Numbered from the stretch's first letter, positions 45,587 to 56,692 are shown. The stretch: 64,000 bases of DNA from Streptomyces sp. NBC_01451 (GCF_036227485.1 NZ_CP109479.1:5270001-5334000); one strand, 5' to 3'. Notes: generated by a model not told the origin, from the sequence alone. Program-made: numbers and translations.

Positions 45587-46699
45587 TCACTTCCAGCGGA
45601 ACACCCGCACGCGGCGGGTCTCGCTCACGGCGTGGCACACCACGGCCAGGCGGTCGCCCCAGGCCGCGTACCGCGCCCGGTAGCTGAAGCCGGGGATCCT
45701 GCGCTCCGCGACGACCCGGCCGTCGGCGGGGTCGAGGACGGTCACCCGGCTGCCGTAGCCGTTGCCCACCATGAAGTACCCGCGGTGGACCAGCGGATGG
45801 AGCGTACGGCCGTGGTCGGTGCGCCACTCCCAGAGCTGTTCGCCGGTCGACACGGAGTAGGCGCGCAGGACCGCGTCGGCGCCCTTCTCGTCGCTTCCTG
45901 CGGGTTCTTCCGGTTCCAGCCCGAAGGCGAGCGTGTCGCCGAGGACGGCGACCGCGGGCCCGAAGTCCTTGTACCCGTCAGGAAGTTCGATGTGCCACTG
46001 CCCGTCCTCGCGCACCACGTACAGCCGGGTGCGGGAGCGCCTGCCGGCGTTGCGGACGGACAGGACCGGCGGGTCCGTCGCCAGGACGGAGAACCGGTCG
46101 CCCCACTCGTCCGGCAGCGACCGCTCCCACTGGAGGTCGCCGGTGCGCGCGTCGAGACACCGGACGGCCGGGGGTTCGTCGCCCTTCCGGCCCTGGCTGT
46201 TCGCGATCCGGACGGGGGCGGTCGCGATTCGGCCGCCGCCGATCGCCACCTCGCGGGAGTGGTCGGCGCCCACGTGTCCCAGCTGCTTCTTCGGCTGCTC
46301 GCGCGACCAGGCCACGGCCCCGGAGCCCAGGTCGAGGGCGGTGAGCCGGACGTGCTCGGCCGCCCGCGCGCCGTCGTCGTGGTGCAGGACGACGCCCAGG
46401 CCGTCCCGGGTGTCCTGGGACACTCCGACGATCACGTCCTGACCCGGCGGCTGCCAGGTCCAGAGAGGCTCACCCGTCGCCGGCGCGTACGCCGACACGC
46501 GGTCGAAGCGGGCCAGGGCAACCGCCTCGTCCGTCGCCCACAGGCCGAGCGGCTCGCCGAGGTCCCGCTGCTCGAACTCGGACTGCCACAGCGTCTGCGC
46601 CTCCGGGTCCCGGCGGAAGAGGCGCAACCGGCGCTTCGCGGGCTCCGGTGCCGCCGCCCAGACCGACTCGGGCGCCCTGTCCTGGTGCATCCCACCCAC
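45587..46699 (-). CDS. PQQ-like beta-propeller protein
   Basis: The product has 370 residues without a signal peptide. Repeated blades read like PATGEPLWTWQPPG, LDLGSGAVAWSREQPKK, DARTGDLQWERSL, VSTGEQLWEWRTD and LDPADGRVVAERRI, i.e. a seven- or eight-bladed propeller of the PQQ/BamB type. No cofactor site can be claimed. It is probably a cytoplasmic binding scaffold. It lies 4 bp from the nucleotidyltransferase gene on the same strand. Confidence 0.8.
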   Translation of the reverse strand: MGGMHQDRAPESVWAAAPEPAKRRLRLFRRDPEAQTLWQSEFEQRDLGEPLGLWATDEAVALARFDRVSAYAPATGEPLWTWQPPGQDVIVGVSQDTRDGLGVVLHHDDGARAAEHVRLTALDLGSGAVAWSREQPKKQLGHVGADHSREVAIGGGRIATAPVRIANSQGRKGDEPPAVRCLDARTGDLQWERSLPDEWGDRFSVLATDPPVLSVRNAGRRSRTRLYVVREDGQWHIELPDGYKDFGPAVAVLGDTLAFGLEPEEPAGSDEKGADAVLRAYSVSTGEQLWEWRTDHGRTLHPLVHRGYFMVGNGYGSRVTVLDPADGRVVAERRIPGFSYRARYAAWGDRLAVVCHAVSETRRVRVFRWK

Positions 46700-46762
46700 C
46701 CCTTGTTCCGTTCAGCACGTTCTCGTCACCGCACGGCCCCCGCCCCGGTGAACCCTTGAAAT

Positions 46763-46802
46763 GCGAGAGGGGCCCCGCCGTGCGGCAGGGCCCCTCTCTC
46801 GC
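46763..46802 (-). terminator. Terminator after crp
   Basis: GCGAGAGGGGCCCCGCCG pairs with CGGCAGGGCCCCTCTCTCGC with one bulge and one mismatch, 16 bp past the crp stop codon. Confidence 0.8.
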
Positions 46803-46818
46803 GTACGGACGCTCCCGG

Positions 46819-47493
46819 CTAACGCGAACGCTTCGCGAGGCGCTCCACGTCCAGCAGGATCACGGCCCGCGCCTCCAGGCGCAGCCAGCCGCGGCCCGCG
46901 AAGTCGGCGAGCGCCTTGTTGACCGTCTCGCGGGAGGCGCCGACGAGCTGTGCCAGCTCCTCCTGGGTCAGGTCGTGCACGACGTGGATGCCCTCCTCCG
47001 ACTGCACGCCGAAGCGGCGCGAGAGGTCGAGCAGGGCCCGCGCTACGCGGCCCGGCACGTCGGAGAAGACCAGGTCGGACATCTGGTCGTTGGTCTTGCG
47101 CAGGCGTCGGGCGACGGCGCGCAGGAGCGCGGCGGCCACCTCGGGGCGGGCGTTCAGCCAGGGCTGGAGGTCGCCGTGGCCGAGGCCGAGCAGCTTGACC
47201 TCCGTCAGTGCGGTGGCCGTGGCCGTGCGCGGGCCCGGGTCGAACAGCGACAGCTCGCCGATCAGCTCGCCGGGGCCGAGGACGGCCAGCATGTTCTCGC
47301 GCCCGTCCGGGGACGTGCGGTGCAGCTTGACCTTGCCCTCGGTGACCACATAGAGCCGGTCACCCGGGTCGCCCTCGTGGAACAGGGCGTCACCGCGCGC
47401 GAGGGTCACCTCACTCATGGAGGCGCGGAGCTCCGCGGCCTGCTCGTCATCGAGCGCCGCGAAGAGCGGGGCGCGCCGCAGAACGTCGTCCAC
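46819..47493 (-). CDS. crp: cAMP-receptor-protein family regulator Crp
   Basis: The GTG at 47493, after AAGGAGAG, gives 224 residues, the length I know for Streptomyces Crp. Residues 1-120 are the cyclic-nucleotide fold (RGDALFHEGDPGDRLYVV, GELSLFD with the cAMP loop PRTATATA). The C-terminal winged helix has TQEELAQLVGASRETVNKAL. Crp controls germination, growth and antibiotic genes in Streptomyces. A perfect Crp consensus site lies 88 bp upstream. It is divergent from nth, as in mycobacteria (Rv3676 / Rv3674c). Confidence 0.96.
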   Translation of the reverse strand: MDDVLRRAPLFAALDDEQAAELRASMSEVTLARGDALFHEGDPGDRLYVVTEGKVKLHRTSPDGRENMLAVLGPGELIGELSLFDPGPRTATATALTEVKLLGLGHGDLQPWLNARPEVAAALLRAVARRLRKTNDQMSDLVFSDVPGRVARALLDLSRRFGVQSEEGIHVVHDLTQEELAQLVGASRETVNKALADFAGRGWLRLEARAVILLDVERLAKRSR

Positions 47494-47580
47494 GAGTTCT
47501 CTCCTTGTCGACCTGCTCAGGGGATCTTGCTCCCCGGTTAACGGGGACCGTGTTCCCCATCTTGCCGGACGGTCCAAACA

Positions 47581-47594
47581 GTGTGATCTGTCAC
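47581..47594. promoter_or_regulatory. Crp binding site between crp and nth
   Basis: GTGTGATCTGTCAC fits the Streptomyces Crp consensus GTG-N6-GNCAC exactly. It is 88 bp before the crp start and 104 bp before the nth start, so it could control either gene. Autoregulation is inferred. Confidence 0.65.
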
Positions 47595-47697
47595 AAGGAT
47601 GCCGCACGGGTGTCCCGATCAGTGCGGCAGGGGGCCAATTGGGCGCCGATCTTCGGGGTCCGGGGCGGATGTCGGTGCCGGGCTCTAGGCTGGCCGG

Positions 47698-49011
47698 GTG
47701 TCCAAATCGCCGGTGAGAGCACAGGCCAAGGGGGCTGAGCGGGTGGCCGCAGGGGGTGATTCCGCTGTGGGCGAACAGGACGCGGGTGGGGGTCGGAATG
47801 CGGAGAAAGCGGCAGAGGTGATGTCGGTGGAGAAAGCCGCCAACAAGGTGACCGGAACGGCCGGGACGGGTGGGACGAGTGCGAAGGACGCCCCGGAGAA
47901 GCGGGCCACGCGGTCGGCCGGGACGGTGAAGAAGGCCGCCCCGGCGAAGAAGGCTGCCTCCGCGGCGGCGAAGAAGACGGCCGCCCTGAAGAAGACGGCG
48001 GCCGCGAGGACGGCGGCCACGAAGGCGGCGGCTACGAAGGCGGCGGCTACGAAGGCCGTGACCACGAAGTCTGCCTCCGCCAAGGCCGTGACCACGAAGT
48101 CTGCCTCCGCGAAGTCGGCCGCCACCAAGCCGGTCTCCAAGGCCGCCGCTTCCAAAGCCGCCACCTCCAGGACTGCCGCTGCCAAGGCCGCCGCCCCGAA
48201 GCCCGCTGCCAAGGCGGTTGCCCCGAAGCCGCCCCGCAACGAGTCGCGCACCGCGCTCGTCCGGCGTGCCCGCCGGATCGACCGGGAGCTCGCCGAGGTC
48301 TATCCGTACGCGCACCCCGAGCTGGACTTCGAGAACTCCTTCCAACTGCTCGTCGCCACGGTCCTGTCCGCCCAGACCACCGACCTGAGGGTCAACCAGA
48401 CGACCCCGGCCCTCTTCGCCAAGTACCCCACCCCCGAGGACCTGGCCGCCGCCAACCCCGAGGAGGTCGAGGAGATCCTGCGCCCGACCGGCTTCTTCCG
48501 GGCCAAGACCAGGTCCGTCATAGGGCTGTCGAAGGCGCTGTCGGAGGAGTTCGGCGGGGAGGTGCCCGGCCGCCTCGAAGACCTCGTCAAACTCCCCGGC
48601 GTGGGTCGCAAGACGGCCTTCGTCGTGCTCGGCAACGCCTTCGGGCGCCCCGGAATCACCGTGGACACGCACTTCCAGCGGCTCGTGCACCGCTGGCAGT
48701 GGACGACGGAGAAGGACCCGGACAAGATCGAGGCCGCCGTCGGCGAGCTCTTCCCCAAGAGCGACTGGACGATGCTCTCGCACCACGTGATCTTCCACGG
48801 CCGCCGTATCTGCCACGCCCGCAAGCCCGCCTGCGGCGCCTGCCCGCTCGCCCCGCTCTGCCCGGCCTACGGGGAGGGCGAGACGGACCCGGAGAAGGCG
48901 CGCAAGCTCCTGAAGTACGAGAAGGGCGGCTTCCCCGGCCAGCGGCTGAACCCGCCCCAGGCCTACCTCGACGCGGGCGGCATCCCGGCGCCGCCGCTGG
49001 GGGCCGGATGA
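47698..49011 (+). CDS. nth: Endonuclease III with histone-H1-like N-terminal tail
   Basis: The enzyme part (about 180-437) has [12 protein letters not shown], the helix-hairpin-helix [12 protein letters not shown] with the catalytic lysine, VDTHFQR with the catalytic aspartate, and the [4Fe-4S] cysteines C-x6-C-x2-C-x5-C ([17 protein letters not shown]). It removes oxidised pyrimidines from DNA and nicks the strand. The first 180 residues are Lys/Ala/Thr-rich with KKAA, TKAA and SAK units like histone H1 or HupS tails; mycobacterial and E. coli enzymes lack this. The GTG at 47698 has no good ribosome site; an ATG at 47821 is an alternative and keeps most of the tail. Confidence 0.92.
   Translation: MSKSPVRAQAKGAERVAAGGDSAVGEQDAGGGRNAEKAAEVMSVEKAANKVTGTAGTGGTSAKDAPEKRATRSAGTVKKAAPAKKAASAAAKKTAALKKTAAARTAATKAAATKAAATKAVTTKSASAKAVTTKSASAKSAATKPVSKAAASKAATSRTAAAKAAAPKPAAKAVAPKPPRNESRTALVRRARRIDRELAEVYPYAHPELDFENSFQLLVATVLSAQTTDLRVNQTTPALFAKYPTPEDLAAANPEEVEEILRPTGFFRAKTRSVIGLSKALSEEFGGEVPGRLEDLVKLPGVGRKTAFVVLGNAFGRPGITVDTHFQRLVHRWQWTTEKDPDKIEAAVGELFPKSDWTMLSHHVIFHGRRICHARKPACGACPLAPLCPAYGEGETDPEKARKLLKYEKGGFPGQRLNPPQAYLDAGGIPAPPLGAG
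47930..48235. repeat. Direct repeats encoding the Lys/Ala tail
   Basis: Units such as ACGAAGGCGGCGGCT and ACCACGAAGTCTGCCTCCGC recur two or three times each. They encode [12 protein letters not shown] and VTTKSASAK runs and suggest growth of the tail by duplication. Confidence 0.75.
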
Positions 49012-49093
49012 GGCCCGGGGCGGGGCCGGGGAGTCGTACGGCGTCGTCGGAACCAACAGGGCAGCCGCAGGCGTTGGAATCAGCAGAACGGGG

Positions 49094-49843
49094 GTGGCTG
49101 TGACGCGCGCGAGCAACACACAGGGCGGCGAGGCGACGCTCAGCAAGGACGGCCTGCCCGGCTGGCTCGATCCGGTGGTGCACGCCGTCGAGACGGTCGA
49201 GCCGCTCCAGCTGAGCCGCTTCCTGCCGCCCGAGGACGGCGCCGGCCGCCAGTCGGCCGTACTGATCCTCTTCGGAGAGGGCGAGGGCAAGGCCGGGAAC
49301 GGCCGTGATGCGGGTGACCGCGCCGACGGTGGCGGCGGGCCCGAGCTGCTGCTCATGGAGCGGGCCAGTTCGCTGCGCTCCCACGCCGGTCAGCCCTCCT
49401 TCCCCGGCGGGGCCCTCGATCCCGAGGACGGGGACCCGCAGGGCGACGGTCCGCTGTGGGCCGCGCTGCGCGAGGCCGAGGAGGAGACGGGGCTCGATCC
49501 GTCCGGCGTCCAGCTCTTCGGCGTACTGCCCAGGCTCTACATCCCGGTGAGCGGCTTCGTCGTCACGCCTGTGCTGGGCTGGTGGCGCGAGCCCACGCCG
49601 GTCGGGGTCGTCGACCCGAACGAGACGGCGCGGGTCTTCACGGTCCCCGTGGCGGATCTCACGGATCCGGCGAACCGGGCCACCGTCGTACACCCAAGTG
49701 GCTACAAGGGTCCGGCATTTCTGGTCGAATCGACCCTTGTGTGGGGCTTCACGGCCGGGATCATCGACCGCCTGATGCACTACTCGGGCTGGGAGCGCCC
49801 CTGGGACAGGAACAAGCAGGTCCCGCTGGACTGGCGCGCGTGA
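49094..49843 (+). CDS. CoA-pyrophosphatase-type NUDIX hydrolase
   Basis: The product has 249 residues from a GTG (a second GTG two codons on is possible). LRSHAGQPSFPGGALDPEDG followed by ALREAEEETGLDP is the UPF0035 plus Nudix signature of CoA diphosphatases (NudL/NUDT7 type). It would split CoA or its oxidised forms into phosphopantetheine and 3',5'-ADP. It lies between nth and the MarP gene, as in M. tuberculosis (Rv3672c). Four bp separate it from the protease gene. Confidence 0.9.
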   Translation: MAVTRASNTQGGEATLSKDGLPGWLDPVVHAVETVEPLQLSRFLPPEDGAGRQSAVLILFGEGEGKAGNGRDAGDRADGGGGPELLLMERASSLRSHAGQPSFPGGALDPEDGDPQGDGPLWAALREAEEETGLDPSGVQLFGVLPRLYIPVSGFVVTPVLGWWREPTPVGVVDPNETARVFTVPVADLTDPANRATVVHPSGYKGPAFLVESTLVWGFTAGIIDRLMHYSGWERPWDRNKQVPLDWRA

Positions 49844-49847
49844 CAGG

Positions 49848-51056
49848 GTGGCCCTCGTGAACGTGCTGGACATCTTGTTGCTGGTCGCCGCCGTGTGGTT
49901 CGCGATCGTGGGCTACCGCCAGGGGTTCGTCGTCGGCATCCTGTCGGTGATCGGCTTCCTGGGTGGTGGTCTCGTCGCCGTCTATCTGCTGCCCGTCGTC
50001 TGGGACGGCGTGACCGACGAGGCCGAGGTGAACACGACCGCCGCCATCGTCGCGGTCGTCATCGTGATCGTCTGCGCCTCCGTCGGCCAGGCCCTGACCA
50101 CCCACCTCGGCAACAAGCTGCGCCGGTTCATCACCTGGTCGCCCGCCCGCGCCCTCGACGCGACCGGCGGGGCCCTCGTCAACGTCGTCGCGATGCTCCT
50201 GGTCGCCTGGCTGATCGGCGCCGCCCTCGCGCAGACCACGATGCCCACCGTGGGCAAGGAGGTCCGCGGCTCCAAGGTGCTGGCAGGGGTGCAGGAGGTA
50301 CTGCCCTCCGACGCGGACACCTGGTTCAAGGACTTCACCTCGGTCCTCGCGCAGAACGGCTTCCCGCAGGTCTTCAGCCCGTTCTCCGACGAGCCCATCA
50401 AGGACGTCGATCCGCCCGACCCCGCGCTCGCCAACAGCGCGGTCGCCGTCAACGCCCAGCGTTCCATCGTCAAGGTCATGGGCACCGCGCAGAGCTGCGG
50501 CAAGGTCCTGGAGGGCACCGGCTTCGTCTTCGGCCAGCGGCGCGTGATGACCAACGCGCACGTGGTCGGCGGCGTCGACGAACCCACCGTCCAGATAGGC
50601 GGCGAGGGCAGGAAGTACGACGCGACGGTCGTCCTCTACGACTGGGAGCGCGACATCGCCGTACTCGACGTACCCGATCTGCGCGCGCCCGTGCTGCAGT
50701 TCTCGACCTCGGACGCGAGCAGCGGCAAGAGCGCGATCGTCGCCGGTTTCCCGGAGAACGGGTCGTACGACGTCCGTCCCGCGCGCGTGCGTGGTCGCAT
50801 CACGGCCAACGGCCCGGACATCTACCACCGCGGCACGGTCCGCCGCGATGTCTACTCACTGTTCGCGACCGTCCGTCAGGGCAACTCGGGAGGCCCGCTG
50901 CTCACGCCCGACGGCAAGGTCTACGGCGTGGTCTTCGCGAAGTCCCTCGACGACCCGGACACCGGTTACGCGCTCACGGCGGACGAGATCCGGGAGGACA
51001 TCGCCCGGGGTCGCACCGCCGGCCAGCAGGTGGACAGCGACAGCTGCGCGCTCTGA
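49848..51056 (+). CDS. marP: MarP-type membrane serine protease
   Basis: The product has 402 residues. Four N-terminal helices form a CvpA-like membrane domain (about 5-125). A linker of about 80 residues leads to a trypsin-like domain with the full triad: TNAHVVG (His), DIAVLDV (Asp) and GNSGGPL (Ser). Two cysteines (SCGK and SDSCAL) could form the disulfide known in the mycobacterial enzyme. MarP (Rv3671c) is needed there for acid and oxidative stress resistance. Translation is probably coupled to the NUDIX gene. Confidence 0.92.
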   Translation: MALVNVLDILLLVAAVWFAIVGYRQGFVVGILSVIGFLGGGLVAVYLLPVVWDGVTDEAEVNTTAAIVAVVIVIVCASVGQALTTHLGNKLRRFITWSPARALDATGGALVNVVAMLLVAWLIGAALAQTTMPTVGKEVRGSKVLAGVQEVLPSDADTWFKDFTSVLAQNGFPQVFSPFSDEPIKDVDPPDPALANSAVAVNAQRSIVKVMGTAQSCGKVLEGTGFVFGQRRVMTNAHVVGGVDEPTVQIGGEGRKYDATVVLYDWERDIAVLDVPDLRAPVLQFSTSDASSGKSAIVAGFPENGSYDVRPARVRGRITANGPDIYHRGTVRRDVYSLFATVRQGNSGGPLLTPDGKVYGVVFAKSLDDPDTGYALTADEIREDIARGRTAGQQVDSDSCAL

Positions 51057-51070
51057 GGCCCCTGCGGGGC

Positions 51071-51250
51071 TCAGGGGCGGGGATGGCGCAGGCGCATCGA
51101 GACCCAGCGGGCCCGACGGCGCAGGATGCGCGGGATTCCCACCCTCAGGTCGGTTCCCGCGATGTGCGGGGAACCTCCTTGGTGGGAGCCCGGACCGTGG
51201 CCCGAGCGGCGATTGCGTGCGGCGTCACTGTAGTCGTGCGTCCAGCCCAT
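51071..51250 (-). CDS. Small basic hypothetical protein (59 residues)
   Basis: An ATG at 51250 opens 59 codons: MGWTHDYSDAARNRRSGHGP at the start and IPRILRRRARWVSMRLRHP near the end. It is Arg/His-rich with no acidic core, and would bind nucleic acid or membrane if made. Codon use has the G/C third-position bias of real genes here. The ribosome site is weak. I believe similar short proteins occur at this place in other Streptomyces, but cannot check. It fills most of the 336-bp gap between marP and the hydrolase gene. Confidence 0.5.
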   Translation of the reverse strand: MGWTHDYSDAARNRRSGHGPGSHQGGSPHIAGTDLRVGIPRILRRRARWVSMRLRHPRP

Positions 51251-51392
51251 ACCCCGACGTCTGCCCCTGCCCCAAGGTCGATAACCGCCCCATGGGCCCC
51301 CAATTGGCCTATGCGTCAGGCACTTGGCTGTTCGTAGTACACCTGTTCCACTTCGCGGATACCGGGCGTGCCGGGACCCTCACACTCCACGG

Positions 51393-52343
51393 TCACCGGT
51401 CCGGTTCGGGGTCCTTCAGCCAGTTGACCAGTTCCGTCGAGAACGCGGCCGGATCCTCCTCGTGCGGGAAGTGTCCCAGCCCGTCGAACAGGCGCCAGCG
51501 GTACGGCGCTTCGACGTACTCCCCGGAGCCGGCCGCGCTGCGTGTGCGCAGTACCGGATCGAGTGAGCCGTGCAGATGGAGCGTCGGCACCCGCACCGGC
51601 CGCTTCATGCGCCGGTTGAACTGGATGCCGTCCGGCCGGGCCATCGAGCGGACCATCCAGCGGTACGGCTCGATCGCACAGTGCGCGGTGGACGGGATGA
51701 GCATGGCCCGGCGGTACGTCTCCACCGCCTCGTCGTCGGGCAGCCGTGGCCCCGACCAGTCCCGGATCAGCCGCCCGACGAGCGCCCCGTCGTCCGCGAC
51801 GAGCTGCCGCTCGGGGAGCCAGGGCCGCTGGAACCCCCAGATGTAGGAACCGGCGGCTGTCTGCCTGACGTCGGAGAGCATCGCCGAGCGCCAGCGCCGG
51901 GGATGGGGCATCGAGGTGACCACGAGCCGCCGTACCAGCTTGGGGCGCATCACCGCGGCCGTCCACGCCAGATATCCGCCCAGGTCGTGGCCGACCAGTG
52001 CGGCGTCGGGCTCGCCCAGGGACCGGACGACGCCCGTGATGTCGAGGGCGAGGTTCGCGGGGTCGTAACCCCGGGGCGTACGGTCGCTGCCGCCCACGCC
52101 CCGCAGGTCCATGGCGACGGCCCGGAAGCCGGCGTCGGCGAGGGCGGTCAGCTGGTGCCGCCACGTCCACCAGAACTGCGGGAACCCGTGCACGAGCATG
52201 ACCAGCGGCCCGTCGCCCAGTTCGGCGATGTGGAACCGGGCGCCGTTCGCGGCGACATCCCGGTGAGTCACCTCGCGCCCGCCGGGGAGGTCGAGCCGTA
52301 CGGCCGAGCCGGGTTGCGCCGAGGGTGTGGCGGGGTCCGTCAT
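51393..52343 (-). CDS. Alpha/beta hydrolase, EphE-like epoxide hydrolase
   Basis: The product has 316 residues. VMLVHGFPQFWWTWRHQ holds the oxyanion-hole loop, VGHDLGGYLAW the nucleophile aspartate, and FDGLGHFPHEEDP the catalytic histidine. An aspartate nucleophile with HGFP is typical of epoxide hydrolases. The position next to marP matches mycobacterial ephE (Rv3670). It overlaps the holin-like gene upstream by 4 bp. Confidence 0.88.
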   Translation of the reverse strand: MTDPATPSAQPGSAVRLDLPGGREVTHRDVAANGARFHIAELGDGPLVMLVHGFPQFWWTWRHQLTALADAGFRAVAMDLRGVGGSDRTPRGYDPANLALDITGVVRSLGEPDAALVGHDLGGYLAWTAAVMRPKLVRRLVVTSMPHPRRWRSAMLSDVRQTAAGSYIWGFQRPWLPERQLVADDGALVGRLIRDWSGPRLPDDEAVETYRRAMLIPSTAHCAIEPYRWMVRSMARPDGIQFNRRMKRPVRVPTLHLHGSLDPVLRTRSAAGSGEYVEAPYRWRLFDGLGHFPHEEDPAAFSTELVNWLKDPEPDR

Positions 52344-52816
52344 GAGGACGAGCGTGCCACAACCTCGACCGCGTCACTTACCGGGGCGGGCCGGGGGTGC
52401 GGCTTGGCCTTCTGGAGGACGCCCGCCGTCTCCTTCATGGAAGCGGCGACCTTCTGCGGGCCCTTGCCCTTCTTGGCCTTCTTCGCGAAGACGACGCCGA
52501 CCAGCACCAGGAGGACGGCGAGGAGGACGTTCGCGGCGAACGACAGCAGGAAGCAGACCGCGAGGTTCCAGTCGCTCCAGGTCCGAATGGCGTACGCCAG
52601 TGCGAAGTTGAGCATCGGCAGGGAGAACACCAGTACGGCGGCGGCCACCGTGAACGCGCCGCCGCTTGTCACGCCACGCTTCACGTCCTGCTTGAGCTGG
52701 GCTTTCGCCAGCGCGATCTCGTCGTGCACCAACGCGGACATCTCGGTCGTCGCCGAGGCGAACAACTGGCCGATGCTGCGTTCGGCGCCGACCGGGCTGC
52801 CGTCGGGTGCGCTCAT
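52340..52816 (-). CDS. Phage-holin-like family membrane protein
   Basis: The ATG at 52816 after GGGAGA gives 158 residues. An N-terminal amphipathic helix (IGQLFASATTEMSALVHDEI, ALAKAQLKQDVKRG) is followed by two membrane helices (about 52-75 and 85-110) and a Lys-rich tail. This is the actinobacterial holin-X / DUF1469 pattern. Despite the name such proteins are chromosomal and of unknown role. It is first in a two-gene unit with the epoxide hydrolase. Confidence 0.85.
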   Translation of the reverse strand: MSAPDGSPVGAERSIGQLFASATTEMSALVHDEIALAKAQLKQDVKRGVTSGGAFTVAAAVLVFSLPMLNFALAYAIRTWSDWNLAVCFLLSFAANVLLAVLLVLVGVVFAKKAKKGKGPQKVAASMKETAGVLQKAKPHPRPAPVSDAVEVVARSSS

Positions 52817-52926
52817 CGAGATCTCCCTGTTGTCTTGGTCGTCCTGCTCGGATGTCTGAACGTACGTGCCTGAGGTACGCGCCAGGCGCACGCGGCTGAC
52901 CGCATGTCTGACGTCTACGTGTCAGA

Positions 52927-54378
52927 TCATGCCGGACCGTCACCCCGGTCGCCCGCCCCGCCCACCACTTCGGCAAGCCCGTCCCGCTCGGCGGCCTCCA
53001 GTTCGGCGGTCTTGAGCGCGGCGATGCGCCGGTGTTCTGCCGCCTTCCCCTCGTGGATGTCGGCCATGCGCAGGTGGTACGCCGGATCGTGCTCCTCGTA
53101 GATGTCGGGGATGCCGTCGAGGTCGTCGTCGCGCTCCTCCGCCTCCCACAGCTTGCGGTACCTGGCGTTCCGTATCTTCAGCAGCACGGTCGCGGCGAGT
53201 GCGGCGATGAGCGAGCCGGTCAGGACGGCGGCCTTGACCCCGTCGGTGAGCGCGGGGTCGCCGTCGAACGCGAGTTCACCGATCAGCAGGGAGACGGTGA
53301 ACCCGATCCCGGCGAGGGAGGCGACGGCGAAGACGTCTGCCCAGGCGAGGTCGTCGCTGAGCGAGGCACGGGTGAAGCGTGCGGTCAGCCAGGTCCCGCC
53401 GAAGATCCCGAGCGTCTTCCCGACGACGAGCCCGAGCACGACCCCGAGCGTCTCCGGCTGGGTGAACACGTCTCCCAGCACCCCGCCGGACACCGAGACG
53501 CCCGCGCTGAACAGGGCGAACAACGGCACGGCGAGCCCCGCCGACAGAGGCCGCACCAGATGCTCCACGCGCTCGCCGGGCGAGCACGTCTCCCCGTCCT
53601 CGGCCCGGGTCGTGCACCGCAGCATCAGGCCCATCGAGACACCGGCGATGGTGGCGTGGATGCCGCTGTTGTACATCAGCCCCCAGATGACGAGCGCGAG
53701 GGGGACGTACACATACCACCCGCGTACGCCCTTGCGGAGCAGCAGCCAGAAGGCGGCGAGGCCGACGAGCGCGCCGCCGAGCGCGGCGAAGTTCAGGTCG
53801 TCGGTGAAGAAGACCGCGATGATCAGGATGGCGAAGAGGTCGTCGACGACGGCGAGCGTGAGCAGGAACGCGCGCAGGGCGCTCGGCAGGGACGTACCGA
53901 TGACGGCGAGCACGGCGAGCGCGAAGGCGATGTCGGTGGCGGTGGGCACGGCCCAGCCGGCGAGCGAACCGCCGCCGGTGACGTTGGTGAGGGTGTAGAC
54001 GAGCGCCGGTACGGCCATTCCGCACAGGGCGGCGACGACGGGCAGCGCGGCGGCCCTCGGGTCGCGCAGATCCCCGGCTACGAGTTCGCGCTTGAGTTCG
54101 ATGCCGGCGACGAAGAAGAAGACGGCGAGCAGCCCGTCGGCGGCCCAGTGCTGGAGGGAGAGGTCGAGCCCGAGGGCGGCGGGCCCGACGTGGAAGCCGA
54201 GGACCGCCTCGTAACTCTCCTTGGCCGGGGTGTTCGCCCAGATCAGCGCGGTGATCGCGGCGATGAGCAGCAGCACCCCGCCGACGGTCTCCGTCCGCAG
54301 GGCGTCCGCGACGTACGTCCGCTCGGGCAGCGAGAGCCGTCCGAGGAGCTTGCGGTTGGCGGTGCGGGGGGCGGCCAC
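52927..54378 (-). CDS. nhaA: Na+/H+ antiporter NhaA with C-terminal extension
   Basis: The GTG at 54378 after GGAGG gives 483 residues. The NhaA core has twelve helices, with FVAGIELKRELVAGDLRDPR, GWAVPTATDIAFALAVLAVIG and LTLAVVDDLFAILIIA; the last holds the two transport aspartates. About 85 extra residues follow the last helix: a charged coil with DDDLDGIPDIYEEHDP, which looks like a calcium-binding D-x-D-x-D-G loop, then an Ala/Glu-rich helix. E. coli NhaA ends before this. It exchanges Na+ for H+ to control pH and sodium. Confidence 0.92.
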   Translation of the reverse strand: MAAPRTANRKLLGRLSLPERTYVADALRTETVGGVLLLIAAITALIWANTPAKESYEAVLGFHVGPAALGLDLSLQHWAADGLLAVFFFVAGIELKRELVAGDLRDPRAAALPVVAALCGMAVPALVYTLTNVTGGGSLAGWAVPTATDIAFALAVLAVIGTSLPSALRAFLLTLAVVDDLFAILIIAVFFTDDLNFAALGGALVGLAAFWLLLRKGVRGWYVYVPLALVIWGLMYNSGIHATIAGVSMGLMLRCTTRAEDGETCSPGERVEHLVRPLSAGLAVPLFALFSAGVSVSGGVLGDVFTQPETLGVVLGLVVGKTLGIFGGTWLTARFTRASLSDDLAWADVFAVASLAGIGFTVSLLIGELAFDGDPALTDGVKAAVLTGSLIAALAATVLLKIRNARYRKLWEAEERDDDLDGIPDIYEEHDPAYHLRMADIHEGKAAEHRRIAALKTAELEAAERDGLAEVVGGAGDRGDGPA

Positions 54379-54601
54379 GGGGAGTCCTCCGGTCGGTGGG
54401 CAGCACGAAACGCATGCCGACCAGACTTCCCGGCGCACCTAGTCGATCCTCGCGGATCTTGTCGCGTTGTTGACGCGATCTTTAGCTTACCTAAGGTGCG
54501 CGGGATATGTCGCCCGGAGGAAACCCTTTCGTCGAGCTCTCGCCGACCTCTCGCCGATCCCTTGTCGGTCTCTGGTCCTGTTCTAGTGCTCCGGTCCTGT
54601 T
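54379..54601. other. nhaA upstream region with direct repeat at acs stop
   Basis: GGTCCTGTTCTAGT occurs at 54574 and again at 54593, the second copy containing the acs stop codon. TTTAGCTTACCTAAG at 54480-54494 resembles half of an iron-regulator box but is too weak to claim. Confidence 0.4.
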
Positions 54602-56560
<1,959 letters not shown>

Positions 56561-56692
56561 ACTTCCCTCTCCCCCCTCAACAGGCCGGCCAGGCTTTCGT
56601 TGCTCACGACATCTCCCTTTCCCAGGGTGTCCGTTGTGTCCCAGGCCACAGCTCATCAGACCGGGGGGCCCGCTGACAAGGGCCGACCGAAA

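Noticed and set aside
54477..54500. Iron-box-like sequence upstream of nhaA
   Set aside because: Only about 12 of 19 positions fit the DmdR/IdeR consensus and only one half is good; no iron gene is nearby.
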